In this document: one piece after another, positions 1-7,200 of the stretch | Layout: each line of letters starts with the position of its first letter | How positions within the stretch are numbered: position 1 is the first letter of the stretch | Assembly: GCF_900188445.1 (NCBI RefSeq) | Contig: NZ_FZOR01000011.1 | Span: 122,539-186,538, forward strand | Source: Actinomadura meyerae | GTDB taxonomy: Bacteria; Actinomycetota; Actinomycetes; Streptosporangiales; Streptosporangiaceae | Length of the DNA stretch: 64,000 bases | Direction: 5' to 3' | Notes under the pieces: generated by a model | What the model saw: the letters and a program-made list of their open reading frames with translations, nothing else | Database searches by the model: none | Told to the model about the DNA's origin: nothing | Program-made: the position numbers and the translations under genes

Positions 1-348
1 GAACGCGTACTCGACGGCGAGCCCCACGCCCTCGGTCAGGTATCCCTGGCCCGCGTAGGGCAGGAAGGCCGCGTAGCCCAGAACCCCCCGCTGGAAGCAG
101 CCGCGGACGATGCCGTTGATGTTCACGGTGCCGACCAGGTCGCCACCGCCCCGCAGGCAGATCACCATCCCCACGGCGGCAACGCCGTCGAACCGCGCGA
201 GGTACGCCGCGAACTGCTCCGGCGACGACGGCAGGGAGACCCACGGACGGTGGAAGTCCGCGCTCGACTTCGCCAGCTCCAGGAACCGCGCCTCGTCCTC
301 CGCCCGCACGGGCCGCACGAGCACCCGGGCGCCCACCCCCAACTCCAC
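1..348 (-). CDS. GNAT-family N-acetyltransferase, partial (C-terminus outside window)
   Basis: The reverse strand reads open from a GTG at 348 to the window edge (116 codons). The protein begins VELGVGARVLVRPVRAEDEA and continues with a short charged helix, a strand-rich middle containing GDLVGTVNINGI, and YAGQGYLTEGV. That layout is typical of RimJ/RimL-like GNAT acetyltransferases, where the last motif precedes the acetyl-CoA pyrophosphate-binding loop. The likely role is transfer of an acetyl group to a protein N-terminus or a small amine; the substrate cannot be told. A purine-rich GGGAGG lies 12 bases before the start. It is the last visible gene of a minus-strand run after the DUF3140 gene, 33 bases downstream of it. 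The C-terminal third is missing because of the window edge, not a mutation. Confidence 0.75.
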   Translation of the reverse strand, partial: MELGVGARVLVRPVRAEDEARFLELAKSSADFHRPWVSLPSSPEQFAAYLARFDGVAAVGMVICLRGGGDLVGTVNINGIVRGCFQRGVLGYAAFLPYAGQGYLTEGVGLAVEYAF

Positions 349-381
349 GCCCGAAATCTACCTCCCGCACCGGGGGAGCCT

Positions 382-714
382 TCACTTGAGCGGGTCGTGG
401 CCCCAGTTCATCAGCGAGTAGCGCCACTTGGTGTCGGCGACGTCACCCGACGGACGCTGCGCCAGATGCCGGTGGACATACCCGGTCACCTTGCGCATGT
501 GCGCGTAGTCATCCTCGGTCAGATCCGAGTGGGACGTGCGGAGCAGCTCGACGATCCGGCGGCCGGACGCGTGGCCCGTCGACTCCCCGCCGCCGTCCTT
601 CTGGCCGACCGACCGCGACTCGTCGGTCTCCAGCCAGCGCTCCAGCTCCTTCGGCGTCATGTTGACGGCATCGCCGAACTCGGCGGCCACGCTCTCGCGG
701 TCGTCGCCGGTCAC
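382..714 (-). CDS. DUF3140-type conserved small protein
   Basis: A 110-residue soluble protein with the phrases NMTPKELERWLETDES, SVGQKDGG, TGHASGRRIVELL, DYAHMRKVTGYVHRHLAQRP and KWRYSLMNWGHDPLK at the C-terminus. This is the hallmark sequence of the DUF3140 family, sometimes listed as a DNA-binding protein; function is not established. The true start is GTG at 714: it overlaps the TGA stop of the upstream DUF2945 gene by four bases (GTGA), and a longer upstream reading frame gives a low-complexity arginine-rich peptide typical of a shadow frame. The overlap implies translational coupling with the DUF2945 gene. DUF3140 and DUF2945 genes are often neighbours in actinomycetes (family knowledge). 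Confidence 0.85.
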   Translation of the reverse strand: MTGDDRESVAAEFGDAVNMTPKELERWLETDESRSVGQKDGGGESTGHASGRRIVELLRTSHSDLTEDDYAHMRKVTGYVHRHLAQRPSGDVADTKWRYSLMNWGHDPLK

Positions 715-947
715 CGCGAGCGCCGTCGCTTCCTGCTCAGCGCGGAGCCCTTGTGCACCGCCTTCTTGCCGCTCTTCTCGCTGCGGACGGCGTACTGCGG
801 CTCCTCGGGCGACGCCGCGACCGTCCGCCCCGCCTCCTCGCGCCTGTCGGTGATCTTCTTCTCCACCCGTCCCTCGGCCGTGGAGCCGTGGCTGCGCCAC
901 GTGACCTCGTCGCCGACGTCGGGATCGTCCTCGCGCTTACCGGTCAT
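711..947 (-). CDS. DUF2945 / HVA TUDOR-domain small protein
   Basis: A 78-residue protein starting MTGKREDDPDVGDEVTWRSH with GSTAEGRVEKKIT, AASPEEPQYAVRSEKSGKKAVHKGSAL and a basic tail. This matches the DUF2945 family, annotated as hypervirulence-associated TUDOR domain: a small beta-barrel of unknown ligand. The ATG at 947 lies 17 bases downstream of the cytochrome b stop codon, and its own stop overlaps the DUF3140 start, so the three genes look co-transcribed. The SD sequence is weak, which fits coupling with upstream translation. The family assignment is from sequence recall; function is unknown. Confidence 0.82.
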   Translation of the reverse strand: MTGKREDDPDVGDEVTWRSHGSTAEGRVEKKITDRREEAGRTVAASPEEPQYAVRSEKSGKKAVHKGSALSRKRRRSR

Positions 948-964
948 GCGGCTGGCGGTACCCG

Positions 965-2437
965 CTACCTGCGCGAATAGTCTCCCAGCGACGGCCGGGA
1001 CGGCTCCCCCGCCGGTACCGGGCGCCGGATCCGCTCGACCTCCTCCACGGGCAGCGGCCGGACGCGCTCGCTGTACCCGCCGGCCGGCGACCGCAGGATG
1101 ATGCCCGTCTCCAGCCCATGCTCGACGAGTGCCCGGTCGCGCCGCTGGAGGCCCAGGCAGATCCGGCGGGTGACGGAGAACGCCACCACGGGCCCCACGA
1201 AGACGGCCGCGCGGAAGAACCACGTCGTCGCGAACAGCGACACGTGGAACCTGTCGGCGATCACGTCGTTCCCCGCCGCCGCCCACAGGACGCCGTAGAA
1301 CACGATGCCCGCGACCCCGACCCCCGTCCGCGTGGCGGCGTCCCGCGGCCGGTCGAGGACGTGGTGGACGGCCCGGTCGCCCGTGACCCGCTGCTCCAGG
1401 AACGGATAGAGGGCCAGCAGGGTGAAGAACACCGTGATCACCAGCAGCGGTACCAGGACCCCCAAGGCCACCGTGTGCCCGGCGACATTGACGTCCCACC
1501 CGGGCATGAGGCGCAAGGCGCCGTCGCCGAAGGCCAGGTACCAGTCGGGCTGCGAGCCGGCGCTGATCGCGCTCGGCGAGTACGGCCCGTACAGCCACAC
1601 CGGGTTGATCTGCGCCACGGCCCCGAGCAGCACGATGACACCGGCCGTGAACAGTAGGAACGCCCCCGTCTTGGCCATGAAGACCGGGTAGAACGGCTTG
1701 CCCTCGACCGTCCGCTCCGTGCTGCCGCCGCGCCGGAAGTCGGTGTGCTTCTGCACCCAGGGCAGCACGAGCGCGTGCACCGGCACGAGCGCCGCCATGA
1801 GCCCGGGGATCAGCAGGACGTGCAGGACGTACAGCCGCGGCACGAGGTCGGTGCCCGGGAACTCGCCGCCCAGCAGGAAGAACGCCAGGTAGGTGCCGAC
1901 GACCGGGACGGCCTGGACGCCGCCGATGATGAGCCGCAGCCCCGTCCCGGACAGCAGGTCGTCCGGCAGCGAGTACCCGGTGAAGCCGTTGGCCATGGCG
2001 AGCGTGAACAGCACGATGCCGAACAGCCAGTTCAGCTCGCGCGGCTTCCGGAACGCCCCGGTGAAGAACACGCGCAGCATGTGCGCCATGATCGCCGCGA
2101 CGAACAGCAGGGCCGCCCAGTGGTGCACCTGCCGCATCAGCAGCCCGCCGCGCACGTCCATGCTGATGTGCAGCGTCGACGCGTACGCCTCGCTCATCCG
2201 CACCCCGCGCAGCGGCGCGTACGAGCCGTCGTACACGACCTCGGTCATGCCGGGCTTGAAGAACAGCGTCAGGAACACACCGGACGCGAGCAGGACGAGG
2301 AACGCGTAGAGCGCGATCTCCCCCAGCAGGAAGGACCAGTGGTCGGGGAAGGCCTTGCGCATGGCCCGGCGCGCGAAGCCGGTCGTCCCAAGGCGGTCGT
2401 CGAGTGCGTCAACGGTCCGGAGTACGCGCTCGGCCAT
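965..2437 (-). CDS. qcrB: Orphan cytochrome b subunit (QcrB-like) of a bc-type complex
   Basis: A 490-residue polytopic membrane protein of the actinobacterial QcrB type. The two haem-ligand histidine sets are visible: His105/His106 in QVHHWAAL and His119 in the second helix, then His206 (VLHVLL) and His221 (PVHALVLP) in the fourth. The Qo-site motif reads PDWY (297-300), the actinobacterial variant of PEWY. Length is slightly shorter than the usual QcrB. No Rieske protein (QcrA), cytochrome c (QcrC) or ctaE lies nearby, unlike the standard qcrCAB locus, so this is probably a second, orphan copy. Start: ATG 2437, seven bases after GGAGG; a GTG immediately before it is possible. It heads an operon with the two small DUF proteins and the GNAT gene. 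A tandem operator-like repeat lies about 40-70 bases upstream. Confidence 0.9.
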   Translation of the reverse strand: MAERVLRTVDALDDRLGTTGFARRAMRKAFPDHWSFLLGEIALYAFLVLLASGVFLTLFFKPGMTEVVYDGSYAPLRGVRMSEAYASTLHISMDVRGGLLMRQVHHWAALLFVAAIMAHMLRVFFTGAFRKPRELNWLFGIVLFTLAMANGFTGYSLPDDLLSGTGLRLIIGGVQAVPVVGTYLAFFLLGGEFPGTDLVPRLYVLHVLLIPGLMAALVPVHALVLPWVQKHTDFRRGGSTERTVEGKPFYPVFMAKTGAFLLFTAGVIVLLGAVAQINPVWLYGPYSPSAISAGSQPDWYLAFGDGALRLMPGWDVNVAGHTVALGVLVPLLVITVFFTLLALYPFLEQRVTGDRAVHHVLDRPRDAATRTGVGVAGIVFYGVLWAAAGNDVIADRFHVSLFATTWFFRAAVFVGPVVAFSVTRRICLGLQRRDRALVEHGLETGIILRSPAGGYSERVRPLPVEEVERIRRPVPAGEPSRPSLGDYSRR

Positions 2438-2474
2438 CACTCAACCTCCGGTTCGATCGACCCCGCGTAGGCGA

Positions 2475-2510
2475 TACGACCGAACGTAGTACGACGCACC
2501 GTAGTACTAC
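2475..2510. promoter_or_regulatory. Tandem TACGAC-N5-GTAGTA operator-like repeat upstream of cytochrome b
   Basis: The unit TACGAC-N5-GTAG occurs twice head to tail with a 15-base period (2475-2489 and 2490-2504) and ends in TACTAC; the last ten bases, 2501-2510 (GTAGTACTAC), are a perfect palindrome. TACGAC/TACTAC half-sites facing GTAGTA resemble operators of BlaI/MecI/CopY winged-helix repressors (known TACTAC/TACGAC inverted repeats). That assignment is inference; no such regulator is in the window. The array sits just upstream of the orphan cytochrome b gene and would be placed to control it. Confidence 0.5.
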
Positions 2511-2706
2511 AAGAGGTAGATCACGAGCCCGACACGACGAAGGCAGGCGACCTGCGCACACACCGAAAAATCAGCAGAGAGAGGGCACGGGGCGAAGCCC
2601 CAAGAACGAAAAAAGGCTGACGCCCCCGCACCTAAGCAGAGACCTCAGCCATCAGGGGGCGTGGGGGCGGAGCCCCCACACCGGGGGCCTGGGGGTCACC
2701 CCCCAG

Positions 2707-2762
2707 AAAAACGTCGAGGAGTGGCGGGCCTGCGCTTTCCGCAGGCACACCACTCCTCGACT
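2707..2762 (-). terminator. Rho-independent terminator of ssrA
   Basis: A 12-bp perfect stem (2713-2724 with 2750-2761, GTCGAGGAGTGG and its complement) encloses an inner GCCTGCG/CGCAGGC hairpin. On the minus strand it is followed directly by a run of five T (2707-2711). It lies immediately beyond the 3' end of ssrA. This is an unusually classical T-tract terminator for such GC-rich DNA. Upstream of it (about 2590-2700) are several further GC hairpins, such as GGGGC-GAA-GCCCC, of the kind common in actinomycete intergenic regions. Confidence 0.8.
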
Positions 2763-2767
2763 CCGAG

Positions 2768-3137
2768 TGGAGGTGGCGGGAATCGAACCCGCGTCCTTCG
2801 GTGATGGGTCAGGGCTTCTCCGGGTGCAGCCTGCTTGGCGTTTTCTCAGTCCCGGCGCTCACGCAGGCGTGTCGCCGACGGACTCAGTCGCTGTTGGCTG
2901 TCCCTACCGGCCCCGCGACCGGGTCGGTAGGTGGAGTCTCCTTACGATGCCAGACCCCGGTTCGGAGACGCTACCGGGCTGACAGAGTTCGCTCCTCGCT
3001 CAGGCGGCGAGGGCGAACTCGGACTGCTTCTTGTTGGCAGTTATTGGTTTGCTGTCACAGGATTTACGAGGTCACGACAGCAACCCTCGACCCGCTTCCC
3101 CTGGCTCGAACGACCGAAGTCGAAGCCGGTCACCCCC
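2768..3137 (-). ncRNA. ssrA: Transfer-messenger RNA (tmRNA, ssrA)
   Basis: The minus strand begins GGGGGTGACCGGCTTCGAC and ends with a T-arm GGTTCGATTCCCGCC and CACCTCC plus discriminator A. GGGGGTG (3137-3131) pairs with CACCTCC (2775-2769) to form the acceptor stem. The terminal CCA is not encoded: CTC follows the discriminator in the genome. In the middle lies the tag reading frame (3000-3038): GCC AAC AAG AAG ... TGA, giving ANKKQSEFALAA, with the conserved ALAA degradation signal. tmRNA with SmpB rescues ribosomes stalled on broken mRNAs and tags the product for proteolysis. It sits downstream of smpB and the PBP-like gene on the same strand, the usual actinobacterial neighbourhood. An inverted repeat GTTAC-TAGG-GTAAC lies at 3186-3199, upstream of the 5' end. 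Confidence 0.97.
3000..3038 (-). other. tmRNA proteolysis-tag reading frame (ANKKQSEFALAA)
   Basis: Twelve codons and a TGA stop inside ssrA. The resume codon is taken as GCC (3038-3036), preceded by AATAACT, similar to the sequence preceding the resume codon in other tmRNAs. The peptide ends in ALAA, recognised by ClpXP-type proteases. The exact resume codon is inferred from the ALAA frame and an alanine first codon. Confidence 0.85.
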
Positions 3138-3240
3138 ATGTTGAGTTGTCAAAGCAGGCGTCCCGCAGGACGTCTGCACGATGACGTTACTAGGGTAACG
3201 CGTGCGCGGGCAATCCCATTCCCGGCCGGGCAGCCGTGAG

Positions 3241-3428
3241 CCCCGGTGGGCGCGGGATGCGCCGCGCCCACCGGGGCCGACCGGCAGGGTCGGGCCGGTC
3301 CGGACGGCAGAGCCTCCCCCGAGACGAGGCTCTGGTCTCATCACGGCGACTGAGTCCGCAACCCCCCAAGCGGAGTCTCAGTCACCCGGAAAGACGCCCG
3401 CGGACGGGCGATGGTTGCGTCCCGTCCG
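3241..3428. terminator. Cluster of stem-loops between the PBP-like gene and ssrA
   Basis: Four inverted repeats follow each other. A perfect 15-bp stem is at 3241-3255/3262-3276 with loop GATGCG. A 9-bp stem CAGAGCCTC/GAGGCTCTG is at 3308-3316/3326-3334. A 12-bp stem with a two-base bulge is at 3348-3359/3370-3383. An 8-bp stem CGGACGGG/CCCGTCCG is at 3401-3408/3421-3428. They lie downstream of the PBP-like gene and upstream of ssrA, and would end the smpB-PBP transcript or process it from the ssrA precursor. None has a clear T-tract. The 310-base gap contains no recognisable gene. Confidence 0.55.
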
Positions 3429-3449
3429 TAAAGAGCTGCCAAAACCGGC

Positions 3450-5384
3450 TCAGCCGCGGCCCCCGCCGAGGAACTTGGCGGCGAGCTTGGCGGTGTTGAC
3501 GGGGCCCTCGACGGCGATGGCGAAGGCGCGGTCGCCGCTGGAGCCGACGAACCAGGAGACGCCCTTCTTCTCGCCGCCCTTCTCGTAGGGGGTGTAGGCG
3601 GCGACGCCGGTGACGTCCCCGGCGACGCGGGCGTGGCGGGCGTTGCCGTGGGTGGCGGTGCGGGTGAGGACGCGCTTGAGGCTGGCGACCGCCTCGGGCG
3701 GCAGGCTCTGCGCGGGCGGCGGCTGGACGTTCTTCGGGACGTCCCTGAGGACGTACGGCGGCTTCCAGGTGCCGGCGTACGCGGCGGCGGCGACGAGCGC
3801 CATGGACAGGGGGCTCACCTCGACGTTGCCCTCGCCGACCATGGTGGCGGCCTTCTCGCCGTCGTTGGCGGGGGTGGGCACGGAGCCGGTGAACGCGGGG
3901 ACGGTCAGGCCCCAGTCCTTGCCGATGCCGAACTGGCCGGCCTCCCGGACGAGGGCCTGCGCGTCCAGCTTGGCGCCGAGCTGCGCGAGGCTCGTCTTGC
4001 AGGAGCCGGCGAACGCGTTGGAGAAGGCGGTCTCGCCGCGGTCCTTGTTGGTGAAGGTCCTGCCGCCGATGGTGACGGACCCCGGGCATGCGATCTTGGC
4101 GGACGGGTCGAGCCGGGCCTGCGAGAACAGGGCCTCGGCGGACACGATCCCGAACGCGAGGCCGGGCGGGTAGTGCCCCTCGAAGGCGCGGTTCTCGCCG
4201 TTGGTCGCGTGGTTGGCCGCGGCGAGCACCTCGCCGGTGCTGGGCCGCACCACGACCATGGACGCCGGGTACCGCAGGCCGCGCAGCGTGGCGTCGGCGC
4301 GCCGCTGGTAGGTCGGGTCGAGCGTGGTCTGGACCGTCTCGGGCTGCTGGCCCTCCCAAGACCGCAGCTCCTCGGTGTTCTTGCCGGACTCGTCCTGCGC
4401 GACGACGCGGATGGTCGGCGTCCCCGCGAGGCGGCGCTGCTGGAGCAGCTGGATGCCGCTGACGCCGATCGTGTCGCCGGGCTGGTAGGGGGCGCCGACC
4501 TGCTGGAGCCGGTCGGCGGTGGCCGGGCCGAGGTTGCCGACCAGCTCCGGCGCGTACGCGGGGGCGATCGGCTCCCTGACCTCCTGGTACTGGAGCCCGG
4601 GGATGGCGGCGAGCCGCTTGATGAGCGCGTTGTGCGTCGGGGACTGCAGGGTCAGCAGCGGCAGGAACGTCTGCGGCGGCGCGGACCGGACGCGGCCGAG
4701 GAGGCGTTCGGAGTCGAGCCGCCGGCCGCCGTCGATCTTGGTCTGCTTGGCGAGCTGCTCCAGGGTCTTCGCCGGGTCGGCGAGCTGGCCGGGGAACACG
4801 CCGAAGTTGTAGGCGCGGACCTGCTGGAGCACGGACCGGCCCCGGGTGTCGGTGATGGGGGCGCGCTTCGGTACCTCGGTCACCACGGCGAGGCGCTGCC
4901 CCTGCTTGAGCTTGGTGTGGATGACGGACGGGCTCCAGGCGATCTTCCACTTGCCGCCGTCGCGCCGCAGGTGCATCAGCCCGGGGTACTCCCACGGCTG
5001 GCCGTTCTCGCCCAGGTCGATCTTGACGGTGAAGCGCGCGTCGGCCTCGTCGCCCTTCTTGACGATCTGGTCGACGCCGCCGTCCTCCACCTCGGTGCCG
5101 AGGGACAGCCGCAGCGAGGCCGCGTCAAGCTGCTGCCGGACGCGGCCGAGCGCCTCCGCGACCTCCTTCTTGTCGGCGCCGACCGTCTGGGCCGCGGCGG
5201 CCTCGTAGTTGCCGACCTGCCAGGCGATCAGGAAGTCGCGGACGGCGGGCATCGCGGACGGCTCGGCGCGGGCGCCCGGCATCATGGTCGCGACGAGCGC
5301 GCCGCAGACGGTCAGGCCGCCCAGCCCCATCGCGATCGGACGCAGCGGTATCCGGCGCCGTTTCCGATGGTTCTGGCTGTTCAT
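3450..5384 (-). CDS. Class B penicillin-binding-protein homologue with degenerate active site
   Basis: A 644-residue protein with a basic cytoplasmic start, one signal-anchor helix (about 17-36), an NTF2-like MecA-N domain (about 43-155), a linker/dimerisation region and a C-terminal transpeptidase fold (about 375-640). The fold is clear from TLDPTYQRRAD, VVRPSTGEVLAAAN, YPPG, AFSNAF and WFVG. The catalytic motifs are not intact. The SxxK box (normally PPGSTFK) reads PPGLAFG (406-412), so both serine and lysine are lost; the SxN box reads SCK (461-463); the KTG box reads VTG (591-593). It should not acylate penicillin or cross-link peptidoglycan; a structural or regulatory role is inferred. 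ATG 5384 is six bases after AAAGGTG and 9 bases after the smpB stop, so it is coupled to smpB. Confidence 0.88.
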   Translation of the reverse strand: MNSQNHRKRRRIPLRPIAMGLGGLTVCGALVATMMPGARAEPSAMPAVRDFLIAWQVGNYEAAAAQTVGADKKEVAEALGRVRQQLDAASLRLSLGTEVEDGGVDQIVKKGDEADARFTVKIDLGENGQPWEYPGLMHLRRDGGKWKIAWSPSVIHTKLKQGQRLAVVTEVPKRAPITDTRGRSVLQQVRAYNFGVFPGQLADPAKTLEQLAKQTKIDGGRRLDSERLLGRVRSAPPQTFLPLLTLQSPTHNALIKRLAAIPGLQYQEVREPIAPAYAPELVGNLGPATADRLQQVGAPYQPGDTIGVSGIQLLQQRRLAGTPTIRVVAQDESGKNTEELRSWEGQQPETVQTTLDPTYQRRADATLRGLRYPASMVVVRPSTGEVLAAANHATNGENRAFEGHYPPGLAFGIVSAEALFSQARLDPSAKIACPGSVTIGGRTFTNKDRGETAFSNAFAGSCKTSLAQLGAKLDAQALVREAGQFGIGKDWGLTVPAFTGSVPTPANDGEKAATMVGEGNVEVSPLSMALVAAAAYAGTWKPPYVLRDVPKNVQPPPAQSLPPEAVASLKRVLTRTATHGNARHARVAGDVTGVAAYTPYEKGGEKKGVSWFVGSSGDRAFAIAVEGPVNTAKLAAKFLGGGRG

Positions 5385-5393
5385 CGACACCTT

Positions 5394-5894
5394 TCACCGT
5401 CTCCTGAACCGGGCCGCCGCCGCCTTCTGCATCTCGCGGTCGGCTTCCCGCTTGGCGATGGCCTGGCGCTTGTCGTAGGACTTCTTACCACGGGCCAGGC
5501 CGATCTCGACCTTGGCCTTACCGTCCTTGAAGTACAGGGAGAGCGGGATCAGCGTCCACCCCGGTTCGGACGACTTGGCGATGATCTTCTGGATCTCGCG
5601 CTTGTGCAGCAGCAGCTTGCGGCGCCGGCGTGGCGCGTGGTTGGTCCAGGTGCCCTGCGTGTACTCGGGGATGTGGACGTGCTCCAGCCACACCTCCCCG
5701 TCCATGACGTGGGCGTAGCCGTCCACGAGGGAGGCTCGGCCGGCGCGCAGCGCCTTCACCTCGGTGCCCGTGAGCACCATGCCCGCCTCCCACGTGTCGT
5801 CTATGTGGTAGTCGTAGCGGGCCCGCTTGTTCTGGGCGATGATCTTTCGCCCGGTGTCCTTCTTATCCTTCTTGCGCCCGGTGTCCCGTGCCAC
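5394..5894 (-). CDS. smpB: SsrA-binding protein SmpB
   Basis: A 166-residue RNA-binding protein with [64 protein letters not shown] and [12 protein letters not shown] followed by a basic tail: the complete SmpB fold. It binds the tRNA-like domain of tmRNA and delivers it to stalled ribosomes. Start: GTG at 5894, with AAGGA eight bases upstream; the longer upstream frame would run back into the S41 protease gene. It lies 25 bases downstream of that gene and directly before the PBP-like gene, with its RNA partner ssrA only about 2.3 kb downstream on the same strand. Confidence 0.97.
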   Translation of the reverse strand: MARDTGRKKDKKDTGRKIIAQNKRARYDYHIDDTWEAGMVLTGTEVKALRAGRASLVDGYAHVMDGEVWLEHVHIPEYTQGTWTNHAPRRRRKLLLHKREIQKIIAKSSEPGWTLIPLSLYFKDGKAKVEIGLARGKKSYDKRQAIAKREADREMQKAAAARFRRR

Positions 5895-5919
5895 GTCATC
5901 AGTCCTTGTCCGGCCCTCG

Positions 5920-7137
5920 TCAGTCTTTGCCCGGCATCGTCGCGCGCAGGCCGTGCAGCACCGTCCGGGCGCGCCGCTCGGCGACGTCCGGCGGGCGGTC
6001 GGCGGACACCGCCACATCGGGTTCGATCCCGACCCCGTCGAGGTTACGGCCGCCCGGGGTGCGGTAGCGACCGACGGTCAGCTCGATGACCGACCCGTCG
6101 GCGAGCCCGATCGGTTCCTGGACCGAGCCCTTCCCGTACGTACGCGATCCTACGATCACCGCGCGGTCGCGGTCGCGCAGGGAGCCCGCGACGATCTCCG
6201 CGGCGCTCGCGGTGCCCGCGTCGACCAGCACCACGAGCGGGGTGCCGGCGTCGCCGGGCGCGGTGACCGTGCGCCGCTGGGCGGGCCTGCCGCGCGGCTC
6301 GTAGGTCACCACGGGGCCGCCGGCGAGGAACGCCGACGCCGTCTCGACCGCCTCGTCCAGCAGCCCGCCGGGGTTGCCGCGCAGGTCGAGCAGCACCCCG
6401 CCGGTCGGCCGGCCGGACGGCGACCGCCCGGTCACGGCGTCCCGGACCTCGCGGCCCGTGCCGCGGCTGAAGGCCCCGACGCGGATGCGGCGCGCGTGGT
6501 CCGGAAGGTCGGTCACGGTGACGTCGCCTCCAGGGACCGGTGTGCGGACGAGATGGAACCTCTGGGTTCGACGGTCGCGCTCGACGGTTAGTTCGACCGA
6601 TTCGCCGGGACGGCCGCGCAGGGCCTCCGCGACCCGCGAGACGTCCCAGCCGTCCACCCGCGCGTTCCCGACGGCGGCGATGACGTCGCCCGCGCGGACA
6701 CCGGCGCGCGCGGCGGCCGTGCCCGGCTGGACGCTGGCGACCACCGTGCGGGCCCCCGTCCCGTCACCGCCGTCACCGCCGCCGGTGCTGCCGAGCCACA
6801 GGCCGACGCCGCTGTAGCGGCCGGTCAGCCGACCTTCGACGTCGTCGTATTCGCGGGCCGGGTAGTAGTGCGCCCACCGGTCGCCGAGGCCGCGCAGCAT
6901 GCCCTCGATGGCGGCGCGGTCGAGTTCGCCGCGCCCCACCGGCTCCGCCGCACTGCGGCCGATCTTCGTGGCGGCCTCGTCCAGCACGGAGCCGCCGCCC
7001 GCGACGGCCGCGTGCCGGTCCGCACCGGAGCCGCTCACGACTCCGGCGCCGTAGGCGCAGACGATCGCCGCCGCGACGGCCATGCCGCGCAGCACGTGGC
7101 CTGGCCGCCTCCCCAGAAACGGCGCGGACCGAGACAT
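5920..7137 (-). CDS. S41-family C-terminal processing peptidase (CtpA-like)
   Basis: A 405-residue secreted or membrane-anchored protease with an N-terminal hydrophobic helix (about 17-36), a PDZ domain (about 105-200; [20 protein letters not shown]) and the S41 catalytic domain. The nucleophile Ser311 is in GTASAAEI and the general base Lys336 in YGKGSVQ; the [13 protein letters not shown] strand is intact. Family members trim C-termini of extracytoplasmic proteins and often act on peptidoglycan hydrolases or their regulators. It lies between ftsX and smpB, as in other actinomycetes, which suggests (but does not prove) a role near the FtsEX-controlled cell-wall machinery. The 63-base gap to ftsX has no terminator, so co-transcription is likely. 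Confidence 0.92.
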   Translation of the reverse strand: MSRSAPFLGRRPGHVLRGMAVAAAIVCAYGAGVVSGSGADRHAAVAGGGSVLDEAATKIGRSAAEPVGRGELDRAAIEGMLRGLGDRWAHYYPAREYDDVEGRLTGRYSGVGLWLGSTGGGDGGDGTGARTVVASVQPGTAAARAGVRAGDVIAAVGNARVDGWDVSRVAEALRGRPGESVELTVERDRRTQRFHLVRTPVPGGDVTVTDLPDHARRIRVGAFSRGTGREVRDAVTGRSPSGRPTGGVLLDLRGNPGGLLDEAVETASAFLAGGPVVTYEPRGRPAQRRTVTAPGDAGTPLVVLVDAGTASAAEIVAGSLRDRDRAVIVGSRTYGKGSVQEPIGLADGSVIELTVGRYRTPGGRNLDGVGIEPDVAVSADRPPDVAERRARTVLHGLRATMPGKD

Positions 7138-7200
7138 GCGGCAAGTCTAGGGCGGCCGGACGGCCCGGATCCGGCACTTGCCCCGGATCCGGGCGGCATG

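Noticed and set aside
2760..2800. A stand-alone tRNA suggested by the T-arm GGTTCGATTCCCGCC
   Set aside because: The acceptor pairing partner is 360 bases away with a tag frame between; it is the 3' part of tmRNA.
3147..3152. TTGACA as the -35 of ssrA
   Set aside because: A -10 at normal spacing would fall inside the mature tmRNA, so this hexamer cannot drive a transcript starting at or before the mature 5' end.
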